Positions 1 through 11,386 of a stretch of 64,000 nt of DNA are shown one piece after another. Position 1 is the stretch's first letter. Each line of letters opens with the position of its first letter. Location: NCBI GenBank assembly GCA_937923625.1, contig CALDTV010000013.1, forward strand, positions 59,364-123,363. The letters run 5' to 3'. The DNA comes from an uncultured Alphaproteobacteria bacterium. GTDB lineage: Bacteria; Pseudomonadota; Alphaproteobacteria; Micavibrionales; Micavibrionaceae. The translations under genes and the position numbers were made by a program. The notes beneath the pieces are model-generated. The model saw nothing but the letters and a program-made list of their open reading frames with translations. It searched no databases and was not told the origin of the DNA.

Positions 1-33
1 ATAAATCTTGGTGTCTTTGTGTCTTGGTGGTAA

Positions 34-2240
<2,207 letters not shown>

Positions 2241-2251
2241 TAACAACTAGC

Positions 2252-2877
2252 TTATGGCTCAATGACTTTAGGGGGCCATTGAATTGGGGTATTGCTTCCT
2301 GTTTCTAATGCCTCCATGTTGGAAGCGGCTTTGGGATCATATTTATGCGCTGATGAGCCAGAGCCTTGTACGGAAGCGTTATGTGCTAAGCGCATATTTT
2401 CTGCGATCTTAGCATCATCGATCCTGTCGTTTACAGCCACAGCGTCAACAATTTGATGTCTTTCTAGAGACGCACCCAAAAGAAACATAATTTTCAACAT
2501 AATAGGGTTATTTGCTGTTCTGGAAGCGCGTGGGTTTTCTGCCCAAAGAAAAAGATCTGTGCATGCTCTTGCTAGATCATGATTGTCAGTATGTAAAATG
2601 ACCTTTGATTTTTTGGAAGAGAATTTAAAGCGCAGCATGCAGCCATGAATTCCCCTGCCATCGCTAAATTACGTCTCTTGCCTCTTGAATGATTGGTGTT
2701 TCTTGTTTTTGTTTTAGGTTTTTCGGGAAAAATTTTTGCTGTCTTAATTATTGGGTTATTGCTTTTTTTTGTCGTAATTACCCAGCCGAGCCCCATTCTG
2801 GAAGAGTCTCTTTTTACGCTCGCATCAGTAAATATATGGGCGTATCCTTTATCATCATAAAAAATGTCATCTTTCAT
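2252..2877 (-). pseudogene. RNase H-fold protein, split by a -1 frameshift in an A6 run
   Basis: Two overlapping leftward reading frames together look like one RNase H-like protein. Frame one (2877 to 2572) carries TDAS with Asp18 and AGEFMAACCAL with Glu76. Frame two, open down to 2252, carries VILHTDNHDLA, which supplies the third acidic residue, and NDRIDDAKIAENMRLA, which resembles the last RNase HI helix with its fourth Asp. Slipping back one base at the heptamer A AAA AAT (plus-strand 2608-2614) fuses them into 208 residues without loss. The heptamer fits the X XXY YYZ pattern of programmed -1 frameshifting, but a recent indel or homopolymer sequencing error is equally possible. The cellular role is unknown. 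RNase H family membership rests on motif order only. Confidence 0.55.
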
Positions 2878-2922
2878 ATGATGTATAAAACATAAATTAT
2901 TATGTAAATCAATTAAAAAACT

Positions 2923-3037
2923 GAATCATTCGAATCGCTTAACGCTAATAATTTTTTTGTTCACTGTATATTCTTTATTAAGATGCTGAATCTATTGTGT
3001 TTTATGGGTTGACGCTGCGAATCGGGTGTGATTCAAT
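2923..3037 (+). promoter_or_regulatory. ftsB upstream region with five GANTC sites
   Basis: Five GANTC sequences, the target of CcrM methylation, lie at 2923, 2932, 2988, 3019 and 3030. The last two fall between a TTGACG -35-like hexamer (3009-3014) and a possible -10 near 3032. They form GCGAATCGG-N3-TGATTCA, which recurs exactly before ccrM in this window. GcrA/CcrM-controlled promoters of alphaproteobacteria have GANTC in this position (established knowledge). Control of ftsB by this element is inferred. Confidence 0.55.
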
Positions 3038-3043
3038 GGGACT

Positions 3044-3361
3044 ATGAAACGCCTTATCGAAAAACGTTATATAATGCGCCGCAACATGTTAGCGGTCATT
3101 GGCTTATGTTTAAGCCTATATTTTGCATATCACTTAATTGCGGGGCAGCGTGGTTATTTGAGCCTTTTGACGTTAGAAAACAAAGTAGCAGAGGCCTCAG
3201 AGCATTATAGCAACGTAAAAGCTGAGCGTGAGGCCGTTGAAACCAAGGTTGTGATGATGCGCCCAGGATCTATTGATCGTGATTTATTAGAAGAGCGCGT
3301 ACGCCATGTTTTAGGGTTTCGTTATTCAAACGAATATGATTTGCTACAAGATCGCTTATAG
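3044..3361 (+). CDS. ftsB: FtsB/DivIC-family septum formation initiator
   Basis: Small divisome protein that, in the family, bridges FtsL and FtsQ and helps activate septal peptidoglycan synthesis at the inner membrane. The 105-residue product has a short cytoplasmic N-terminus, one membrane helix (about residues 15-34), then a coiled coil with YLSLLTLENKV and a C-terminal segment ending in RVRHVLGF. Its position between eno and pdhA is the usual one in alphaproteobacteria. In-frame ATGs at 3074 and 3086 are alternative starts. If the TTGACG element at 3009 is the -35, transcription would begin close to 3044, which would favour the 3074 start or a leaderless mRNA. A GANTC cluster lies directly upstream. 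Confidence 0.88.
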   Translation: MKRLIEKRYIMRRNMLAVIGLCLSLYFAYHLIAGQRGYLSLLTLENKVAEASEHYSNVKAEREAVETKVVMMRPGSIDRDLLEERVRHVLGFRYSNEYDLLQDRL

Positions 3362-3487
3362 CGACATAATATTTTTTAATATATATCAATGCCTTACCGA
3401 TTTTATCCTCATTTTTTTTAATAAATGCTTTTTTTTGGCTAGATTCCCTTTGGCGTTATCGTTAGTTAAGGGGAGTTATTTATATAA

Positions 3488-4528
3488 ATGCGAGGGTGTT
3501 TAAACGTGGCCACAAAAACAAGTAAGTCTAAAAAGCCAAATTTAAAAACGGTATCAAATTCGAACCCAGAACCAACTCTGGAGGATATGAAGAATTTGTA
3601 TCATGAAATGTTGCTTATTCGCCGTTTCGAGGAAAAAGCAGGACAGCTCTATGGCATGGGTCTGATTGGTGGATTTTGTCACTTATATATCGGACAAGAA
3701 GCCGTCGTGACAGGTATTCAATCTGTTCAAGAAGAGCAAGATACAGTTGTCACAACCTATCGTGACCACGGCCATATGTTGGCAAAAGGTATGGATCCAA
3801 AAGGGGTCATGGCAGAACTGACGGGGCGCGAGGGCGGTTATTCTCGCGGTAAGGGCGGCTCAATGCATATGTTCTCTCAGGAAAAAGGATTTTTTGGCGG
3901 GCATGGTATTGTTGGGGCCTCTACGGCGATTGGAACGGGGCTTGGTTTTTCTCATCAATATAAGGGCGATAATGGCGTTGCGATTTCCTACATGGGCGAT
4001 GGCGCGGCAAATCAAGGACAAGTGGCTGAATGCTATAACATGGCCGCGCTTTGGAAATTGCCGGTGCTGTACGTGATTGAAAATAACCAGTACGGCATGG
4101 GAACCTCTTCGGCGCGTCACGCGGCGGGGCAACTTTATGCCCGTGGTCAGGGCTACGGCATTCCGGGTGAAATTGTCGATGGTATGGATGTGTTTGCGGT
4201 GCAGGCCGCCGCGCGTCAGGCGCTTGATTATATTCGCGATGGCAATGGGCCATACATTTTAGAAGTCATGACTTATCGTTTTCGTGGGCACTCGATGTCT
4301 GATCCAGCGAAATACCGTACAAAAGATGAAGTCGACGCCCAAAAAGAAAATGATCCAATCGTTAAGTTAAAAGCGATCATGATGGAAACGCATGATGTCG
4401 CCGAAGACGATTTAAAGAAAATAGATAAAGACATTAAAGCACGTATCAAAGAAGCGGCAGAATTTGCGCAAGAATCCCCAGAGCTTCCACCGGAAGAGCT
4501 TTGGACAGATGTGTTAGTAGAGGTTTAA
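3488..4528 (+). CDS. pdhA: pyruvate dehydrogenase E1 component, alpha subunit
   Basis: With the beta subunit it carries out thiamine-diphosphate-dependent decarboxylation of pyruvate and reductive acetylation of lipoyl groups on E2. The ThDP motif runs from GDG (170-172) to NN (199-200), and [10 protein letters not shown] near residue 265 holds the conserved active-site histidine. The length of 346 suits the alphaproteobacterial alpha2-beta2 type. The start is ambiguous: ATG 3488 has GGGGAG about 12 bases upstream, while GTG 3506 has GAGGG at a better distance and would drop six residues. It is four bases from pdhB, so the two are almost certainly one transcript. Confidence 0.97.
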   Translation: MRGCLNVATKTSKSKKPNLKTVSNSNPEPTLEDMKNLYHEMLLIRRFEEKAGQLYGMGLIGGFCHLYIGQEAVVTGIQSVQEEQDTVVTTYRDHGHMLAKGMDPKGVMAELTGREGGYSRGKGGSMHMFSQEKGFFGGHGIVGASTAIGTGLGFSHQYKGDNGVAISYMGDGAANQGQVAECYNMAALWKLPVLYVIENNQYGMGTSSARHAAGQLYARGQGYGIPGEIVDGMDVFAVQAAARQALDYIRDGNGPYILEVMTYRFRGHSMSDPAKYRTKDEVDAQKENDPIVKLKAIMMETHDVAEDDLKKIDKDIKARIKEAAEFAQESPELPPEELWTDVLVEV

Positions 4529-4532
4529 AAAG

Positions 4533-5972
4533 ATGACAATACAAGTATTAATGCCGGCTTTATCGCCGACGATGACCGAAGGAAATTTGGCCAAGTGGCT
4601 GAAGAAAGAGGGCGACAGCGTTGAGTCCGGTGATGTGATTGCCGAGATTGAAACGGATAAAGCCACAATGGAAGTCGAAGCCGTTGATGATGGTGTGATC
4701 GGCAAGATTTTGGTGGAAGAAGGGGCGCAGAATGTTTCTGTCAACACGCCGATTGCCGTTTTGTTAGAAGATGGTGAGAGTGCGAGTGATATTGATATTT
4801 ATGCAAACGCGCCTGCCGCGGCGCCAAGTGCCAATGTTTCGGCTTCGGAACCCGATGAAACTGCGACAATGTCTTCAGAAATTGCCACTCAACCTTCTGG
4901 GGCCGTCGTTGAAAATCGCGATATTCTTTATGCCCAAGGCGCCGTAATTGAACCGCCTGTTTTTGACGAAGCGCCCTTTATGCAGACCACAGAAACGCAA
5001 ACGGTGCGTGTGGCTCTGCGTGATGCGATGTCTGAGGAAATGCGCGGGGATGAAGATATCTACGTGATGGGCGAGGAAGTCGCGGAATATAACGGTGCGT
5101 ATAAAGTCACTGAAGGCATGTTGGATGAATTTGGCGCAAAACGTGTGATTGATACGCCGATTACGGAACATGGCTTTGCGGGTTTGGCTGTCGGCTCTGC
5201 GATGAATGGCTTGAAACCAATTATTGAATTCATGACGTTTAACTTTGCCATGCAGGCGATTGATCATATCATCAACTCTGCGGCTAAAACGCTTTATATG
5301 GCAGGCGGTCAGTTGGGATGTCCAATTGTTTTCCGTGGCCCTAATGGGGCGGCGAGCCGTGTGGGCGCGCAGCATTCACAATGTTATGCGTCATGGTACG
5401 CCCATGTGCCAGGCCTAAAAGTTGTCGCCCCGTGGAGCGCGGCAGACGCCAAAGGCCTGATGAAGGCCGCTATTCGTGACCCAAACCCGATTATCTTTTT
5501 AGAGAACGAGCTAATGTACGGGCAATCGTTCGAAGTGCCCACAGATCCCGATTATGTGATCCCCATTGGTCGCGCGAAGATTGAGCGCGAGGGAAGTGAT
5601 GTCACTATTGTCGCATTTTCCATCATGGTCGGCAAAGCTTTAGAGGCCGCTGAAAAATTAGCAGAGCAGGGAATTGATGCCGAAGTTATTAATCTTCGCA
5701 CCATTCGTCCGCTCGATCGTCATACGATTTTGGAAAGCGTGAAAAAAACCAACCGTATTGTCTCTTGTGAGGAAGGATTCCCGTTTGCTGGTATCGGCGC
5801 AGAAATTGCCGCCCTTATTGGTGAGCATGCCTTTGATTATCTAGATGCGCCGTTAAAACGTATCCACGCGGCAGACGTGCCCTTACCCTATGCGGCAGGA
5901 TTAGAGAAACTGGCATTGCCGCAAACAGAGCAAATCATTCATGCCGCAAAAGAGGTGTGTTATGTGGATTAA
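4533..5972 (+). CDS. pdhB: pyruvate dehydrogenase E1 component, beta subunit, with N-terminal lipoyl domain
   Basis: Beta half of E1. Residues 1-80 form a lipoyl domain ([10 protein letters not shown], lipoylated Lys43) joined by a flexible Ala/Pro/Ser-rich linker (about 88-125) to the E1-beta catalytic part from about residue 153, with [25 protein letters not shown] and the C-terminal transketolase domain ([20 protein letters not shown]). A lipoyl domain on E1-beta is a known alphaproteobacterial trait. The domain closely matches the one in pdhC, which suggests duplication or gene conversion. It sits four bases after pdhA and about 70 bases before pdhC. Lys43 is a predicted LipA substrate, and lipA is present at 10 kb. 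Confidence 0.97.
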   Translation: MTIQVLMPALSPTMTEGNLAKWLKKEGDSVESGDVIAEIETDKATMEVEAVDDGVIGKILVEEGAQNVSVNTPIAVLLEDGESASDIDIYANAPAAAPSANVSASEPDETATMSSEIATQPSGAVVENRDILYAQGAVIEPPVFDEAPFMQTTETQTVRVALRDAMSEEMRGDEDIYVMGEEVAEYNGAYKVTEGMLDEFGAKRVIDTPITEHGFAGLAVGSAMNGLKPIIEFMTFNFAMQAIDHIINSAAKTLYMAGGQLGCPIVFRGPNGAASRVGAQHSQCYASWYAHVPGLKVVAPWSAADAKGLMKAAIRDPNPIIFLENELMYGQSFEVPTDPDYVIPIGRAKIEREGSDVTIVAFSIMVGKALEAAEKLAEQGIDAEVINLRTIRPLDRHTILESVKKTNRIVSCEEGFPFAGIGAEIAALIGEHAFDYLDAPLKRIHAADVPLPYAAGLEKLALPQTEQIIHAAKEVCYVD

Positions 5973-6040
5973 TCACATGCGCATGCCATTTTTTTGTGAT
6001 GAAGATTTTTCTATAAATAAATTTGTATTTGAGGTTTTCC

Positions 6041-7321
6041 ATGCCAATTAAAGTATTAATGCCCGCCTTGTCACCAACAATGACCGAAGGCAATTTGGCT
6101 AAATGGCATAAAGCCGAAGGTGATACCGTTGAGTCTGGTGATGTCATTGCTGAGATTGAAACGGATAAAGCTACTATGGAAGTGGAGGCCGTCGATGAAG
6201 GCGTTATTGGAAAAATTTTAGTGCCTGCGGGAACCGAAAACGTCAAAGTGAATGAGATGATTGCCATTCTTTTAGAAGAAGGTGAAAAAGATAGTGACAT
6301 GGACGCAATGTTAAAATCTTCCGATGAAAGCCAGCCAATGACAGAATTAAAATCTGAAACGCCTAAGGCGCAAAATAAACAAAACGCTGTAAGCGTTGCG
6401 CCGCAAACAAGAACAGCCAATCGTATTTATGTCTCCCCATTGGCACGCCGTATTGCGGCGGATAAGGGAGTTAATTTAGCTGATATTCAAGGTTCTGGGC
6501 CGCGTGGCCGCGTGGTTAAGGCGGACGTTGAGGGCGCACAAGCAGGAGCGGTGCACTCTAATACGTCATCACCCAGTTTTGCGCCACAGCCAACAGGCGA
6601 TCAAAAATTGAACGAGTTTGGAATAGTTTATACCGAAATTCCAAACAACAACATTAAGAAGATCACAGCAAGCCGTTTGGTTGAATCAAAATCAACCGTG
6701 CCGCATTTTTATCTGACAATTGAATGCCAAATTGATGAGCTGATGCGTACACGTAAAGTCATGAATGACCAAGGGGCGAAGTTAAAAGAGGACGGCTATA
6801 AACTCTCCGTCAATGACTTTGTGGTGAAAGCCTGTGCGAATGCTTTGAAGGCATACCCCGCCGCGAACGTCTCATGGACGGATGAGGCGGTGCGTCAATA
6901 TGTACATTCTGATATTTCCGTGGCGGTCTCCACGCCGAACGGTTTAATCACGCCGATTGTGAAGCAGGCGGAGATGAAGGGCTTGAAAGAAATTTCCGCA
7001 GAGGTCAAAGATTTGGCAGGCCGCGCCCGCGAAGGGAAGCTGAAACCGGAAGAATTCCAAGGGGGCACGTTTAGTGTTTCTAACCTCGGCATGTTTGGTA
7101 TTAAAGACTTCAAAGCTATCATTAACCCGCCGCAGGCTTGTATCTTGGCTGTTGGCGCGGGAGAGAAGAAGCCATACGTTGATGGTAATGAGGTTAAGAT
7201 TGGGACATTCATGACCTGTACGCTTTCCGTTGATCACCGCGCCGTTGATGGCGCGGTTGGCGCAGAGTATTTACAAGTACTCAAAACCTATATCGAAAAT
7301 CCTGCGGCAATGCTGCTTTAA
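6041..7321 (+). CDS. pdhC: dihydrolipoamide acetyltransferase (PDH E2)
   Basis: Core of the PDH complex. It transfers acetyl groups from lipoyl-lysine to CoA. Domains in order: one lipoyl domain (Lys43), a linker rich in Ser/Thr/Gln/Lys, the peripheral-subunit-binding domain with [12 protein letters not shown] (about 129-164), then the catalytic domain ending in the DHRAVDG motif with His399 and Asp403. I chose ATG 6041 because GAGG lies at 6031-6034. A TTG at 6023 would add six residues without a ribosome site. At 426 residues it has a single lipoyl domain, normal when E1-beta carries another. Cotranscribed with pdhAB. Confidence 0.97.
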   Translation: MPIKVLMPALSPTMTEGNLAKWHKAEGDTVESGDVIAEIETDKATMEVEAVDEGVIGKILVPAGTENVKVNEMIAILLEEGEKDSDMDAMLKSSDESQPMTELKSETPKAQNKQNAVSVAPQTRTANRIYVSPLARRIAADKGVNLADIQGSGPRGRVVKADVEGAQAGAVHSNTSSPSFAPQPTGDQKLNEFGIVYTEIPNNNIKKITASRLVESKSTVPHFYLTIECQIDELMRTRKVMNDQGAKLKEDGYKLSVNDFVVKACANALKAYPAANVSWTDEAVRQYVHSDISVAVSTPNGLITPIVKQAEMKGLKEISAEVKDLAGRAREGKLKPEEFQGGTFSVSNLGMFGIKDFKAIINPPQACILAVGAGEKKPYVDGNEVKIGTFMTCTLSVDHRAVDGAVGAEYLQVLKTYIENPAAMLL

Positions 7322-7344
7322 AACTCTCTTGAAAGGAGAATATA

Positions 7345-7521
7345 ATGAAAATTTTATTTACACTGTTACTTTTGATTGTTGCTATACCCGCTTTATCTGC
7401 CTGTAATGGCAGTGCGCGTGTGACAGATGATAATGGCAATACTATTGAAGTGGAAAGAGATGCGAATAATAATCACAGTCGTTTTTGCCCACCAGGACAA
7501 GCCAAAAAAGGTCACTGTTAA
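7345..7521 (+). CDS. small lipoprotein (58 aa) inside the PDH gene block
   Basis: A short reading frame starting 23 bases after pdhC behind a strong ribosome site (AAAGGAG). It encodes a classic lipoprotein signal: MKI, a hydrophobic run, then the lipobox LSAC with Cys20. The mature part is only 39 residues, polar and Asn/Asp-rich, ending RFCPPGQAKKGHC. I recognise no family. The lipobox, ribosome site and tight spacing argue that it is real. If processed, it would be anchored to the envelope, an unexpected place for a gene among cytosolic PDH genes. The next gene encodes another tiny lipoprotein. Confidence 0.72.
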   Translation: MKILFTLLLLIVAIPALSACNGSARVTDDNGNTIEVERDANNNHSRFCPPGQAKKGHC

Positions 7522-7525
7522 AACA

Positions 7526-7690
7526 ATGAAATATTTCTCTTTATCCCTATCTCTATGCCTTTGTGCAATTTTGGTGGCGTGTAACACCACCATTGCGCCT
7601 CCACAAGACAAGCCGGTGATAAATGCCAATGCAGGTGTAGGGCATTGTGGTCCTACATACGAAAATGACGCACGCTGTGCACATAGGTAA
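7526..7690 (+). CDS. second small lipoprotein (54 aa) inside the PDH gene block
   Basis: Begins four bases after the previous lipoprotein stop and ends six bases before lpd. The N-terminus MKYFSLSLSLCLCAILVAC is a signal peptide with lipobox LVAC and lipidated Cys19. The mature 36-residue part contains two further cysteines (GHCGP, ARC) and no domain I know. The preceding in-frame extension is less likely because the signal would be buried. The two neighbours share their design but not obvious sequence identity. Perhaps related entericidin-like small lipoproteins, but this is not supported by a motif. Confidence 0.65.
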   Translation: MKYFSLSLSLCLCAILVACNTTIAPPQDKPVINANAGVGHCGPTYENDARCAHR

Positions 7691-7696
7691 TCTGAC

Positions 7697-9100
7697 ATGA
7701 CCGACACGAATTTTGATGTGATTGTGATTGGCGGCGGGCCGGGGGGTTATGTGGCGGCGATCCGTGCGGCGCAGTTGGGGATGAAGGCCTGCGTGGTGGA
7801 AGCAAACCATTTGGGTGGTATATGTTTGAATTGGGGGTGTATCCCAACCAAGGCGTTGTTGCGTTCAAGTGAAATTCATCATCTGCTTAATCATGCAAGT
7901 GATTTTGGTTTTACAATCAAAGACTTCTCGTTCGATCTTAAGAAAGTGGTTGAGCGTTCACGCGGTGTCGCAAAACAGCTTTCGGGCGGGATTGGGCATT
8001 TGTTAAAGAAGAATAAAGTCGCGGTCTTTGATGGCTTTGGCAAGTTAGAAGGCAATGGCAAAGTCTCCGTCACCAAAGATAAAAAGAAAATTTCTGATCT
8101 AACTGGCAAGCACATCATTATTGCAACGGGTGCGCGGGCGCGTGTCATTCCAGGTATGGAGCCTGATGGCAAACAAATTTGGAGTTATCGCGAAGCCATG
8201 GTGCCGACAGAAATGCCAAAATCTATCTTGGTCGTTGGTTCGGGCGCAATCGGGATTGAATTCGCGAGTTTCTACCGCAATATGGGTGCGGAAGTGACCG
8301 TTGTGGAGATGATGGATCGTGTAATGCCTGTTGAGGACGCTGAAATATCTAAATTCGCGCAAAAACAGTTCGAAAAACAAGGGATGCGTATCATAACGGG
8401 CGCAAAAACTTCAAAAATTGACAAATCAGCCAAAGAAGTGACTGTTTCTGTTGAAAAAGACGGAAAAATTGAAAAAATTACCGTTGAAAAAGTTATTATG
8501 GCGGTTGGTATTGTCGCAAATACCGAAAATATTGGCCTTGAAAACGTTAAAAGCGTTAAATTAGACCGCGGACATATTATCACAGATGGTTACATGAAAA
8601 CGGGTGAAGCGGGCGTTTATGCAATTGGCGATGTTTGCGGTGCGCCGTGGTTGGCGCATAAAGCGTCACATGAGGGCGTGATTTGTATTGAGAAAATAGC
8701 CAATCAAAAAGACGTACACCCGATTAATAAGCTTAATATTCCAGGTTGTACCTATTGCATGCCGCAGGTGGCGAGTGTGGGGCTAACGGAAGAAGCGGCG
8801 AAAGCCGCAGGGCATAAATTTAAAGTGGGGCGTTTCCCGTTTCAGGGCAATGGCAAGGCCATTGCACTTGGCGAACCAGAAGGCATGGTAAAAACCATTT
8901 GGGACGAAAAAACGGGTGAATTGCTCGGCGCACATATGGTCGGTGCCGAAGTCACCGAAATGATTCAAGGCTACGTTGTTGGTAAAACCGCGGAATTGGT
9001 CGAAGCCGATTACATGCACACCATCTTCCCGCATCCAACCTTAAGCGAAATGATGCATGAAAGCGTGTTAGATGCCTATGGCAAGGTTATTCATTTTTAA
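7697..9100 (+). CDS. lpd: dihydrolipoyl dehydrogenase (E3)
   Basis: FAD enzyme that reoxidises dihydrolipoyl groups of PDH with NAD+. The 467-residue protein shows the FAD dinucleotide fold GGGPGGY near residue 12, redox disulfide Cys43/Cys48 in CLNWGC, the NAD fold GSGAIGIEFASF, the second FAD motif YAIGDVCG and the C-terminal HPTLSE with catalytic His446. It completes the PDH gene set. Its stop overlaps the end of the convergent unknown gene by four bases. Confidence 0.98.
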   Translation: MTDTNFDVIVIGGGPGGYVAAIRAAQLGMKACVVEANHLGGICLNWGCIPTKALLRSSEIHHLLNHASDFGFTIKDFSFDLKKVVERSRGVAKQLSGGIGHLLKKNKVAVFDGFGKLEGNGKVSVTKDKKKISDLTGKHIIIATGARARVIPGMEPDGKQIWSYREAMVPTEMPKSILVVGSGAIGIEFASFYRNMGAEVTVVEMMDRVMPVEDAEISKFAQKQFEKQGMRIITGAKTSKIDKSAKEVTVSVEKDGKIEKITVEKVIMAVGIVANTENIGLENVKSVKLDRGHIITDGYMKTGEAGVYAIGDVCGAPWLAHKASHEGVICIEKIANQKDVHPINKLNIPGCTYCMPQVASVGLTEEAAKAAGHKFKVGRFPFQGNGKAIALGEPEGMVKTIWDEKTGELLGAHMVGAEVTEMIQGYVVGKTAELVEADYMHTIFPHPTLSEMMHESVLDAYGKVIHF

Positions 9101-9720
9101 TGGCCAGGCTTAAGATCTGCGCCGCCATTAGCAACAATGCTTCTTGCTAATTGATCTACTTGGGGTATTGCAGTTTGCATATGCTCAATAACCTTTTTCA
9201 GGCTCATTGGTGGCAGATGGGGGCCTTCAATTTCACCGACTAAAAAAGGCCCCATTACTCTTCTAAGGTAAATCATTGAGCGTTGGTCTTCTTGCTGAGC
9301 TGCCCTTAATTCCATTAATCGAGGATTTGCTAGTTCCGTACGCACATTCATAGCTTCAACAGGGAATATCCCTATATATCTCATTGTTTTTCTAGCCAAC
9401 TCTTCTCCAGCCTCATAGTCACTAAGAAGTTTTTGAATATCGGTACCTTTTTGAAAGTAGTCTTCAAAAAGACGAATAGCTTCTATTCTTATTCTTGGAA
9501 GTTGTGTCGCGATCATGCCAAAGGCATCTTCTGGCGTGAGGGGGTTGCTTTTATATTCCAAAACAAAGCCGTCAGAAAATGTTCCTTCTTCTGGGATGTT
9601 TGCCAATAGATTATCTAATAAAAAGTCTATCTCACGGGGATCGAATTTTTCTTCTTGCTTAGGGGTGCTATAGAAGGCGAAAGATTCCCTCATGGCGTAA
9701 TCTGTAATTGTCGTTTGCAT
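9097..9720 (-). CDS. conserved-looking unknown protein (207 aa)
   Basis: I do not recognise this protein. It is soluble and mostly helical by composition, without signal peptide or membrane segment, rich in Glu, Leu and Arg. The N-terminus is MQTTITDYAMRESFAF and the middle part has charged helices such as RIRIEAIRLFEDYFQKG. It is convergent to lpd with a four-base overlap and has a long upstream region (9721-10006) containing a palindromic repeat. The open frame is long and codon use resembles the neighbours, so it is probably a real gene. Length and composition give no functional clue. Confidence 0.7.
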   Translation of the reverse strand: MQTTITDYAMRESFAFYSTPKQEEKFDPREIDFLLDNLLANIPEEGTFSDGFVLEYKSNPLTPEDAFGMIATQLPRIRIEAIRLFEDYFQKGTDIQKLLSDYEAGEELARKTMRYIGIFPVEAMNVRTELANPRLMELRAAQQEDQRSMIYLRRVMGPFLVGEIEGPHLPPMSLKKVIEHMQTAIPQVDQLARSIVANGGADLKPGH

Positions 9721-9874
9721 TTTTGTTACCTTAACTTTATTTAATATGGCAAATTAGAATTAATAATAACCTTATGTCAATGTATTTATCTGCAGGAACT
9801 CTAATTTTTAGCTTATGGGGATCGGTATTTAGTGAAAAACTTTAACGCTAAAAATTATTACAGATCTTCAATAT

Positions 9875-9965
9875 CGTCATTGCGAGCGAATGAAATGAGC
9901 GCGGCAATCCAGCATTAGAGCGTTGGCCTTTGGATTGCTTCGTCATATACGACTCACAATGACGG
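9875..9965. repeat. intergenic palindromic repeat, full two-arm copy
   Basis: Left arm CGTCATTGCGAGCG followed by GCGGCAATCCAG, right arm TGGATTGCTTCG ending in CACAATGACG. The arms are inverted relative to each other, so the transcript would form a long hairpin. Related copies occur near 20232, 22736, 23780, 42869 and 62908. It lies between the 207-residue unknown gene and lipA. Confidence 0.85.
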
Positions 9966-10006
9966 TTTTTATTGTTTTTTTGAATAAATTCGCCTAATTT
10001 CCAGCC

Positions 10007-10960
10007 ATGACATACAATACCGAACTACTTGACCGTGCGAAGCGGCATCCTGAGAAGCAAAAGCGCGAAGATCGTCCGATGGGGAAGAAACCGTCTTGGA
10101 TTCGTGTGAAAGCAGGGCAGGGTAAGACCTATAAGGAAACGCTTGATACCGTCAAAAGTATGAAGCTGACCACGGTGTGCGAGGAAGCGGGCTGTCCGAA
10201 TATTGGGGAATGTTGGGATAAAAAACACGCAACTTTCATGATTATGGGCGAAGTCTGTACGCGGGCTTGTTCATTTTGTAACGTCGCCACGGGTAAGCCA
10301 GATGAGCTGGATAAATACGAGCCCTTAAAAATTGGTGTTGCGGTGGAGAAGATGGGGTTGAACCATGTGGTCGTGACCTCAGTTGATCGTGATGATCTCA
10401 ACGATAGCGGTGCGCAGCACTTCATTAAGACAATCGAGGCGATACGTTATAAGGCGCCAAACACGACAATTGAAATTCTACCGGGGGATTTCCGCGGAAA
10501 AATGGAAGATATTGATGCGGTGGCCGAAGCGCGGCCTGACGTGTTCAATCATAATATTGAAACTGTGCCGCGCCTTTATGCGACGATCCGCCCAGGGGCG
10601 CGATATTTTCGCAGCCTGCGGCTGTTGCAACGGGTGAAAGAGATTGACTCTAGTATCTTTACCAAATCTGGCATGATGGTTGGCCTTGGCGAAACGCGCG
10701 AAGAAATTGCGCAAGTGATGGATGACATGCGCGCGGCGGATATTGATTTCATCACCATTGGTCAATATTTACAGCCCACCCCTAAACACGCCCCCGTCAT
10801 GCATTTTTGGACACCCGAAGAATTTGAAGGCTTGGAGAAAATGGCAAGAAGCAAAGGATTCTTGATGGCGTCCTGTACGCCGTTAACGCGCTCCAGTTAC
10901 CATGCAGGCGATGATTTCGAAAAACTACGTAAGGCGCGTGCGGAGAAGTTAGAATCTTAA
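10007..10960 (+). CDS. lipA: lipoyl synthase
   Basis: Radical-SAM enzyme that inserts two sulfur atoms into octanoyl-lysine to make lipoyl groups, as needed by the PdhB and PdhC domains nearby. The 317-residue protein has the auxiliary cluster cysteines 58, 63 and 69 ([13 protein letters not shown]) and the radical-SAM CxxxCxxC at 84, 88 and 91 (CTRACSFC). Later signatures include [12 protein letters not shown] at the C-terminus and MVGLGET. The start at ATG 10007 has no strong ribosome site. An internal Met25 is possible but would shorten the usual N-terminus. Downstream neighbours GxxExxY and ratA run the same way. Confidence 0.97.
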   Translation: MTYNTELLDRAKRHPEKQKREDRPMGKKPSWIRVKAGQGKTYKETLDTVKSMKLTTVCEEAGCPNIGECWDKKHATFMIMGEVCTRACSFCNVATGKPDELDKYEPLKIGVAVEKMGLNHVVVTSVDRDDLNDSGAQHFIKTIEAIRYKAPNTTIEILPGDFRGKMEDIDAVAEARPDVFNHNIETVPRLYATIRPGARYFRSLRLLQRVKEIDSSIFTKSGMMVGLGETREEIAQVMDDMRAADIDFITIGQYLQPTPKHAPVMHFWTPEEFEGLEKMARSKGFLMASCTPLTRSSYHAGDDFEKLRKARAEKLES

Positions 10961-10964
10961 ATTT

Positions 10965-11378
10965 AAACCACAGAGACGCAGAGGCGCGGAGTAATGAAGG
11001 TTAATCAAATAACCGATAAGATTATCAATGCCGCTATTGATGTTCACAAAACGCTTGGGCCTGGGTTATTGGAGTCTTTATACGAAGAAGCCCTTTGTTA
11101 CGAGTTGGGTCAACGTGAGTTAAATGTTGTTGCTCAACAAACATTGAAGGTTCCCTATAAGGATATTGTTTTGAAAGGAAAATTTAGACTAGATTTGGTA
11201 GTTGAGGATCGGGTGATCATTGAACTGAAAAATGTAGAAAGAATTTTACCTATTCATGAGGCGCAAATATTAACCTATATGAAAATAACGAATAAAAAGA
11301 TTGGTCTTATCTTAAATTTTAACGCTCCTTTAATGAAAGACGGTATCAAGCGCATGATACTCTGTGTCTCTGTGGTTT
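10965..11378. repeat. inverted-repeat-bounded unit carrying the GxxExxY gene
   Basis: AAACCACAGAGACGCAGAG at 10965-10983 and CTCTGTGTCTCTGTGGTTT at 11360-11378 are inverted copies matching at 18 of 19 positions. The left copy runs into the ribosome site and the right copy encodes the last residues of the enclosed gene. Similar sequences without a gene occur at the left edge of the window (about 8-34) and at 22871-22888. Confidence 0.8.
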
Positions 11379-11380
11379 AA
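10994..11380 (+). CDS. GxxExxY protein
   Basis: A 128-residue protein of the GxxExxY family, named after the motif seen here as Gly24-x-x-Glu27-x-x-Tyr30 in GPGLLESLYEEAL. The central part (LRLDLVV-like FRLDLVVEDRVIIELKNVE) has the spacing of a PD-(D/E)xK nuclease fold (D...ExK), which is how the family is usually viewed. No function is established. The ribosome site GCGCGGAG comes from the left inverted repeat and the C-terminal ILCVSVV plus stop from the right one, so the gene exactly fills a repeat-bounded unit. It separates lipA from ratA, which suggests an insertion. A selfish or mobile nature is inferred. Confidence 0.88.
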   Translation: MKVNQITDKIINAAIDVHKTLGPGLLESLYEEALCYELGQRELNVVAQQTLKVPYKDIVLKGKFRLDLVVEDRVIIELKNVERILPIHEAQILTYMKITNKKIGLILNFNAPLMKDGIKRMILCVSVV

Positions 11381-11386
11381 TTGAAT

